Shown one piece after another: positions 14,988-19,704 of a stretch of 19,704 bases of DNA. The stretch's first letter is position 1. The number at the start of each line of letters is the position of its first letter. The stretch comes from Candidatus Omnitrophota bacterium (GTDB taxonomy: Bacteria > Omnitrophota > Gorgyraeia > Gygaellales > Profunditerraquicolaceae): positions 1 through 19,704 of the forward strand of contig VGKF01000005.1 of assembly GCA_016867175.1 (NCBI GenBank), read 5' to 3'. The position numbers were made by a program, and so were the translations under genes. The notes under the pieces were generated by a model. It saw nothing but the letters and a program-made list of their open reading frames with translations, made no database searches and was not told where the DNA came from.

Positions 14988-15016
14988 TTGACTTAGCCGC
15001 ATTATTAAATTAAAAT
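14988..15016 (+). promoter_or_regulatory. tRNA-Glu promoter
   Basis: TTGACT at 14988–14993, a 17-base spacer and TAAAAT at 15011–15016. It lies 14 bases before the truncated tRNA-Glu 5' copy and about 165 bases before the intact tRNA, mirroring the tRNA-Gln locus. Confidence 0.65.
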
Positions 15017-15030
15017 AAAGCAGAATTTAC

Positions 15031-15180
15031 GGCCCCATCATCTAGTCAAATGAGCGCATAATTTATGGAGCTCTCGATTAATCGATGGCGACATAAATTA
15101 TCAGTGCGAATTTGATCCTCCTTCTTTGTTTCGCGAAGCGAAACAGGGAGGACCTTGAAGCAAAAGCAGATTATTCATCT
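15031..15180 (+). repeat. Truncated tRNA-Glu 5' copy plus palindromic element
   Basis: Bases 15031–15045 repeat the first 15 bases of tRNA-Glu with one change, then break in the D-loop. The body has two hairpins. The first (15046–15115) has TCAAAT/ATTTGA ends, a 10-bp stem ATAATTTATG (15058–15067) with CATAAATTAT (15092–15101), and a palindrome TCGATTAATCGA at the tip. The second (15116–15152) has TCCTCC/GGAGGA at the base and TGTTTCGC-GAA-GCGAAACA at the top, containing GCGAAGC. The intact tRNA begins at 15181. No reading frame is seen. Confidence 0.75.
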
Positions 15181-15255
15181 GGCCCCATCGTCTAGCCCGG
15201 TCTAGGACGCGTGGTTCTCAGCCACTAAACAGGGGTTCAAATCCCCTTGGGGCTA
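15181..15255 (+). tRNA. tRNA-Glu (anticodon CUC)
   Basis: The acceptor stem GGCCCCA (15181–15187) pairs with TGGGGCT (15248–15254), with a terminal G·U, and the discriminator is A. The anticodon loop TTCTCAG sits on GTGG/CCAC and gives anticodon CTC, for GAG codons. The fifth anticodon-stem pair is a C/T mismatch. The T arm is AGGGGTTCAAATCCCCT. CCA is not encoded. It is the substrate of the GluRS at 4287–5585. It is flanked on both sides by partial copies of its own ends. Confidence 0.92.
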
Positions 15256-15404
15256 TAGCCCATGCACCGGTTCTCCCGTCTATAGCTTAAAGCACCGAGA
15301 CGGGATCCCGCCAGAGATCTCTAAGAGATACGGCGGGAAAATCCGGTTGGGGCTATTATGTTACTCAACCGAGTCCTTTGCAGGAGGACCTGGTTGGGGC
15401 TATT
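15256..15404 (+). repeat. Hairpin array with two copies of the tRNA-Glu 3' end
   Basis: GGTTGGGGCTATT occurs at 15345–15357 and 15392–15404. Both copies contain the tRNA-Glu acceptor 3' strand TTGGGGCTAT (15247–15256). Between them and the tRNA lie hairpins: TCCCGTCT (15274–15281) with AGACGGGA (15298–15305), TCCCGCC (15306–15312) with GGCGGGA (15332–15338) enclosing a small ATCTC/GAGAT stem, and CAACC (15366–15370) with GGTTG (15392–15396) enclosing GTCCT/AGGAC. The block ends just before the stop of the opposing efflux adaptor gene. No T-run marks a terminator. Confidence 0.7.
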
Positions 15405-15407
15405 AAA

Positions 15408-16703
15408 TCAGATACTCATTTCCTCTATCCCGACTACCTTAACCCGGGCGTTATCCTTAAACTCTCCCTCACCCTGCACTTCTAAGACCACCAGGTCATC
15501 CGTGCTTACCCCTGCCTTTATCTCTGCATAATCGCTGGTTTTATAGCCCATGGTGACCTTGCGTATCTGCACCACGCCTATAGGGTTATCATCTTCCTCT
15601 TTTTTAAGAAGCGACTGCGCAGGTATTACAGGCGCGTAGATAACCCCGCCTTTATTTATCAGGCAGGTAATAGGAACCATCAGGGCATCCTGTAGGTCGG
15701 CAATAGAAATCTCTGCGCGGCTAAACATTCCAGGTAGGAGTAGCCCTTCCGGATTAAGGACTTTTATTTTGACAGTCAAGGTACGGCTTTTTCCTTCTAT
15801 AACCGGAAAGATATAGTCTAGTGTACCTTCGAAGACCACGCTTGGATAGGCATCAACGAAGACCCTGGCCTTTTGTCCCAGCTTAATTTTTTCAATATCT
15901 CTTTCTACCACTCCGGCCTCTACAAAAATCTCATTGATTTCAAAGACCGACCCGATCTTATCCTGGGGAGTGACAAATTCACCTTCTTCTGCCTCGCGCG
16001 GCCCCATCACTCCATCCTTGGTAGCATAAATATTAGCTTTCTTTAATTCATTTTCCGCCAGGTCCATCTCGCTCCTGCTTTGTTCCAGTTGATACCTTGC
16101 GCTCTCTGATTCTAACTCCGCCTCCTCAAGTTTGCTCTTAATAATAGCCCCTGCTTCAAATAGTTGGCGTTGAATTTCAAGTTTTTTTTGGATTGACCTG
16201 TAACCTGCCTGGGCTGAATTAAACTTATCCGCGGCGTATTTAGCCCTCAATTGCGCATCCTTGGGGTCTATAGAGGCGACAAGGTCCCCCTTTTTTATCT
16301 TTTCTCCCTCGCGAAAGTTTATTTTGCTGACTACCCCGTTAATTTCAAATTTCAGGGTAATCTCAGTTTTTCCTTTAACTGAGCCCATAACCGGAAGCAG
16401 GTCCTGGAAATGCACCGGCTTTACCTTAAATGCCCTCACCAGAGAGAATCTTTGTTCTTGTTCCTGACTAGTAATATCCTGTGTCCGGACTTCTGTTATT
16501 TGTGTCTGCCCGGGAGCAGGAGCGCCTTTTTCTGCCCCTGGGAATCCAGAGGGAGATTTTAATTTAGCAGGCATTGCCGGGAGCGCCTTTTCTTTATTCA
16601 GCTTGAGGCTGGTTTTTATCATCCCCCAGGCAATAAAGACTATCCAGAAAACTAAAAACCCTCCGATTAACCACTGCGGCTTTATCTTAAAATTTAACTT
16701 CAT
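15408..16703 (-). CDS. RND efflux system periplasmic adaptor (HlyD/MFP family)
   Basis: A 431-aa membrane-fusion protein linking an inner-membrane RND pump to an outer-membrane channel. Residues 11–28 are an N-terminal membrane anchor (WLIGGFLVFWIVFIAWG) without a lipobox Cys. After a Pro/Gln-rich stretch come the biotinyl-lipoyl-like motif FEINGVVSKINFREGEKIKKGDLVASID, an alpha-helical hairpin rich in Lys/Glu (about 155–215), the second lipoyl half (IYATKDGVMGPREAEEGEFV), the beta-barrel (FVEAGVVERDIEKIKLGQKARV) and a membrane-proximal domain. AAGGAGG lies five bases before the ATG. It is downstream of the pump gene on the same strand, but has its own promoter region with a large inverted repeat. 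No outer-membrane channel gene is in the window. Confidence 0.93.
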   Translation of the reverse strand: MKLNFKIKPQWLIGGFLVFWIVFIAWGMIKTSLKLNKEKALPAMPAKLKSPSGFPGAEKGAPAPGQTQITEVRTQDITSQEQEQRFSLVRAFKVKPVHFQDLLPVMGSVKGKTEITLKFEINGVVSKINFREGEKIKKGDLVASIDPKDAQLRAKYAADKFNSAQAGYRSIQKKLEIQRQLFEAGAIIKSKLEEAELESESARYQLEQSRSEMDLAENELKKANIYATKDGVMGPREAEEGEFVTPQDKIGSVFEINEIFVEAGVVERDIEKIKLGQKARVFVDAYPSVVFEGTLDYIFPVIEGKSRTLTVKIKVLNPEGLLLPGMFSRAEISIADLQDALMVPITCLINKGGVIYAPVIPAQSLLKKEEDDNPIGVVQIRKVTMGYKTSDYAEIKAGVSTDDLVVLEVQGEGEFKDNARVKVVGIEEMSI

Positions 16704-16723
16704 ATTACCCTCCTTAATAAACC

Positions 16724-16773
16724 TACCCTTGATATTTTTCTATAATTCATCTGTCGGAAAAATGTCAAGGGTA
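16724..16773 (-). promoter_or_regulatory. Adaptor-gene promoter with a 16-bp inverted repeat
   Basis: On the minus strand TTGACA (16768–16763), a 17-base spacer and TTATAG (16745–16740) form a promoter for the adaptor gene. TACCCTTGATATTTTT at 16724–16739 and AAAAATGTCAAGGGTA at 16758–16773 form a 16-bp inverted repeat with one mismatch and an 18-base gap, covering the -35 and flanking the -10. A second pair, ATCTGTC (16749–16755) and GACAGAT (16780–16786), overlaps it. This layout suggests operator control or an RNA switch between pump and adaptor. Confidence 0.5.
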
Positions 16774-16797
16774 AGTTCGGACAGATAACTTATGTCC

Positions 16798-19704
16798 TCA
16801 CTTATTTTTTACTAATCTTAAGTCCCTGAAAATCATATATACGCAAGGGATAACAAATAGAGTCAGGAACGTGGATAGGGTCATTCCTCCGATTACGGTA
16901 ATTGCCAGTGGCGACCAGAGGCTGGAGGACTCGCTTTTATCCAGCGCTAATGGTATAAGGCCCAGGATAGTGGTAAGTGAGGTCATCATAATCGGCCTTA
17001 ACCGGTCATAAGAGGCTATAATAATTACGTCGCGTACGCTACCGATTCCAAGCCTGTGTTTTAAGAAATTAATCCTATCCACTAATACTATTGCGTTATT
17101 AACTACAATCCCGCCGAGCATGATTGCGCCTATCAGTACTCCTATGCCTACTGGTTTATTAGTATATCTTAAGGCAATAATTGCGCCTATGGCACCCAGA
17201 GGGACAGTAGCCAGTATTATGAATGGCTGTGTTATGGATTCAAAGAGCCCGGCTAGTATCATATAGACCAGGACCAGGCTTAAGATCAGGGCCAGGGTGA
17301 GCTCTCTTTGGTTACGGATCATTTTATCATAATTGCCTCCGATTTCCCAAAAATAATCCTTGGGGAACCGAAGGCTACCCAAGGCCTGTCTTACTAAATC
17401 TGCTGCTGTGCCTAATGCCTGGCCCCCGGTATTGGCGCTTACTTGTACCATGCGTGATTTATTCTTTCTCCATATTTCGCTGGGCCCGTACTCGAATTTA
17501 AAAGTAGCTACCTGCGAGAGGTATATCTGTTTGCCTTCAGGCGTGATTAAGCTGATCCTGCGCATATCATCAAAGGTGCGGCGAAACCTCTCTTCTAGGC
17601 GTACAATAGTCTCCGTCTCTTTAGCTTCAGGGGAAGATGCGGTAGCCGGAGAGAGTTTATCAAACGCTGCTAAACTTTCTTTAAGTGTCGTCTCCTCCTG
17701 GGTGTAAGAAAAAGCCGGCGCTCTTTGGCTAACTTCAGGCTCTTCTTTGATGCGCAGCAGCGGTTCTCTGTTACCGCGAAAACGCGTAGCCACCAGCCCG
17801 CGCATATGGGTATGTATGGCCAAGGCAATACCCTCGGTAGTGAGGCCGAACATTGCCGCCTGTCTTTTGTTGATGACCATATGCATCTCAGGCCTGCCTT
17901 CGCGCATCCTGATTTTAGTATCTGTGAATTTAGGTATAGCCTGGATGCGCTGCGCTACCTGTATGGCCATTTTCTTTAAGATTTCGTAATCGTATCCGTA
18001 TAGCTCGATAAGGACTTCTTTTGTGCCGACCTCTTCAGGCTCTTCGTAGTAAATAAAGGCCGGCTCAAGTTTTTCTGTGAGCGGCCGCAGCTCGTCCATA
18101 ATCTGTGTAGTGGTTTTCTTTCTCTTGTTTAACGGAAGCAGCTCCACATAGATCTGGCTGGACCAGGGCTCTACCTTGGAAGAGGCAGTCTTGACTTCCG
18201 GGAGCCTTGAGATCAGGCCTTCTACCTTAGCCACTACCTTATCCGATACTTCAATCCTTGTGCCGGTAGGCATTTCAATATGGACGGTAAACTTATTTTG
18301 TTCGGCAATGCCGATAAATTCCCTTTCTAGTTTTTTTGCCTCTTGCGCAACGCGCACAGAAACTAAAACTGCCAGGATGATAATAATATAGCGCAGCGAA
18401 AGGCAGACGGAGATAGATTTTTTATATAAGTTTTGAAAGAACTCTATAAAATTAAATTTCTTTTTTACTGGTTCTTCCGGCGGGGTATCTATAGCTATCG
18501 GTTGTTGCGGGGGCTTGACCTTAAAGAGCAGGCGTGCTGATAACATAGGCACTAAGGTCAGGGCAGTTAAGAGAGAAGCTATTAGAGAATAAGCGATAGT
18601 CAGGGCGATCCCGCTATAAAGCATGCGGATCTCCTGGTTAATAAATACCAGCGGCAGGAAAACCACTATAGTAGTAGCAGTAGAGGCAGTGATAGCCAGG
18701 AACATTTCATCTGCTGCGCCGATAGAGATTTCTTTTGCTGTTTCTCGCGGATGAAAGGCTGCCTCTAGGACTCTATCTGGGCCACTCATTAGCTTATCAC
18801 GCTTTTTCAAGATATTATCCAGGACCACAATAGCGTTATCCACCAGCATCCCGATACCCAAGGCCAAGCCGCTTAAAGTCATAACATTTACCGTAAGGTT
18901 GCTAAAAAACATGAGGCTAAAAGTGAGCAAAACCGAGATAGGAATACAGGATGAGATGATAATATTAGTGCTGATTTGTCTCAAGAATAAGAAGAGGACT
19001 AAAAAAGCAAAGAGGCCTCCTATATTAAGCGATGACTTAACCTGCTCCACTGCCTGCTCTATTGATTCTGCTTGGTTAGAGGTAATAATGATTTTTACGT
19101 CTTCTTCAAGGAGCGGCTCGATGAGCGCCAGTTCCTTTTTGATTTCTTTAGCTATTTTGACTGTGTTAGCGTTAGACTCCTTTTGTACGTAAATAGAGAC
19201 TACCGGTTGGGCATTGAGTCGGGCAAAGGCTACTGGGTCAAGATAAGAGTCTTTTACCTGCGATACATCTTTGAGGCGGATAACCGAGCCTTCCTTGGTG
19301 GTGGCTACTGCCATATTTTCGATATCCTGCAGGGTTTTAAACTCTCCGATTGTACGGATCAGGAATTTATCTTTGGCCCGCTTTATCTCTCCCGCAAGGA
19401 GATTAGCGTTATTCATATTAATGGCATCTACCACGCTGTTTATAGAGAGGGCATAGGCCTGTAGCTTACGCACATCTATTTCAATAATGATTTTTCCCTC
19501 TCTGCCTCCGGCTACTTCTGCGCGGGCAACCCCCTCAACCCTTTGGATGCGGTCCTTGATTCTATCATCTACGACCTTGCGTAGCTCTTCTGGGGTGCGG
19601 CTTTCGCTAGTCACTGCCAGGATCATCACCGGCACATCCATATACTCGTATTTAGCTATAACCGGTTTTTCTATTTCAGGGGGGAGCTTATTGCGGATAC
19701 GGCC
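16798..19704 (-). CDS. RND-family efflux transporter (N-terminus cut by window edge)
   Basis: The inner-membrane, proton-driven pump of a tripartite efflux system. The frame stays open to base 19704, so the Met at 19641 is internal. The visible 968 residues lack about the first 100, including TM1. The residues nearest the window edge (RNKLPPEIEKPVIAKYEY) match the porter domain of AcrB-like proteins. Repeated clusters of membrane helices surround two large periplasmic domains. In TM4 the AcrB Asp-Asp pair reads VDNAIVV, and in TM10 the AcrB Lys position reads VVNNAIVLVD, so the proton-relay residues follow the VDN/VNN subfamily. A long cytoplasmic linker rich in Pro, Glu and Lys (PPQQPIAIDTPPEEPVKKK) follows the sixth helix or so. 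Substrate unknown. The stop is 94 bases before the adaptor start. Confidence 0.94.
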   Translation of the reverse strand, partial: GRIRNKLPPEIEKPVIAKYEYMDVPVMILAVTSESRTPEELRKVVDDRIKDRIQRVEGVARAEVAGGREGKIIIEIDVRKLQAYALSINSVVDAINMNNANLLAGEIKRAKDKFLIRTIGEFKTLQDIENMAVATTKEGSVIRLKDVSQVKDSYLDPVAFARLNAQPVVSIYVQKESNANTVKIAKEIKKELALIEPLLEEDVKIIITSNQAESIEQAVEQVKSSLNIGGLFAFLVLFLFLRQISTNIIISSCIPISVLLTFSLMFFSNLTVNVMTLSGLALGIGMLVDNAIVVLDNILKKRDKLMSGPDRVLEAAFHPRETAKEISIGAADEMFLAITASTATTIVVFLPLVFINQEIRMLYSGIALTIAYSLIASLLTALTLVPMLSARLLFKVKPPQQPIAIDTPPEEPVKKKFNFIEFFQNLYKKSISVCLSLRYIIIILAVLVSVRVAQEAKKLEREFIGIAEQNKFTVHIEMPTGTRIEVSDKVVAKVEGLISRLPEVKTASSKVEPWSSQIYVELLPLNKRKKTTTQIMDELRPLTEKLEPAFIYYEEPEEVGTKEVLIELYGYDYEILKKMAIQVAQRIQAIPKFTDTKIRMREGRPEMHMVINKRQAAMFGLTTEGIALAIHTHMRGLVATRFRGNREPLLRIKEEPEVSQRAPAFSYTQEETTLKESLAAFDKLSPATASSPEAKETETIVRLEERFRRTFDDMRRISLITPEGKQIYLSQVATFKFEYGPSEIWRKNKSRMVQVSANTGGQALGTAADLVRQALGSLRFPKDYFWEIGGNYDKMIRNQRELTLALILSLVLVYMILAGLFESITQPFIILATVPLGAIGAIIALRYTNKPVGIGVLIGAIMLGGIVVNNAIVLVDRINFLKHRLGIGSVRDVIIIASYDRLRPIMMTSLTTILGLIPLALDKSESSSLWSPLAITVIGGMTLSTFLTLFVIPCVYMIFRDLRLVKNK

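Noticed and set aside
15031..15180. A complete second tRNA-Glu
   Set aside because: Only the first 15 bases match; there is no anticodon or T arm before the intact gene.

Overview
The window is a bacterial chromosome segment whose genes fit Candidatus Omnitrophota (OP3-like) or a close PVC-superphylum relative. The basis is gene content and style: a dxs–korDABC–gltX block, a tiny entericidin-like lipoprotein, an SGNH hydrolase with TPRs, and a FIST/kinase/REC–GGDDF cascade. This is an inference from protein resemblance, not a search. Both window edges cut genes: dxs lacks its N-terminus at base 1, and the RND transporter lacks its N-terminus at base 19704.

Left part (1–6170, + strand). A tightly packed operon runs dxs, korD, korA, korB, korC, gltX and a 59-aa lipoprotein gene, mostly with 4–19 base overlaps. 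DXS makes the first isoprenoid intermediate, and KorDABC is a four-subunit ferredoxin-dependent 2-oxoacid oxidoreductase. GluRS lacks the zinc-binding insert seen in the E. coli enzyme. A PilZ-like gene with its own sigma-70-type promoter follows, and a clear terminator closes the block.

Middle part (6240–11200, + strand). An SGNH-hydrolase gene is broken by a run of nine C residues near its start, a classic slippage or phase-variation tract. Then comes a strange tRNA-Gln locus. The tRNA promoter and 5' end are duplicated around a small membrane-protein gene, and a perfect 107-bp tandem repeat, each unit starting with the tRNA 5' end, sits just ahead of the intact tRNA. Behind the tRNA lie a secreted-protein gene and a DUF3800 gene, bounded by a short copy of the tRNA 3' end, so this may be a small island. 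pabB and tRNA-Leu follow.

Right part (11207–19704). On the minus strand, a FIST sensor gene, a GAF/HisKA histidine kinase and a REC–GGDDF response regulator form a signalling operon. A second odd tRNA locus, tRNA-Glu, follows. One truncated 5' copy plus hairpins lies upstream and two copies of the 3' end plus hairpins lie downstream. The minus strand then carries an RND-efflux adaptor and RND pump pair, separated by a 16-bp inverted repeat that overlaps the adaptor promoter.

The best candidate for something undescribed is the shared architecture of the two tRNA loci. In both, the promoter is followed by a truncated tRNA 5' half broken in the D-loop, then a palindromic body containing the GCGAAGC mini-hairpin sequence, then a complete tRNA. 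This looks like a small palindromic element that enters tRNA genes and regenerates a functional tRNA.
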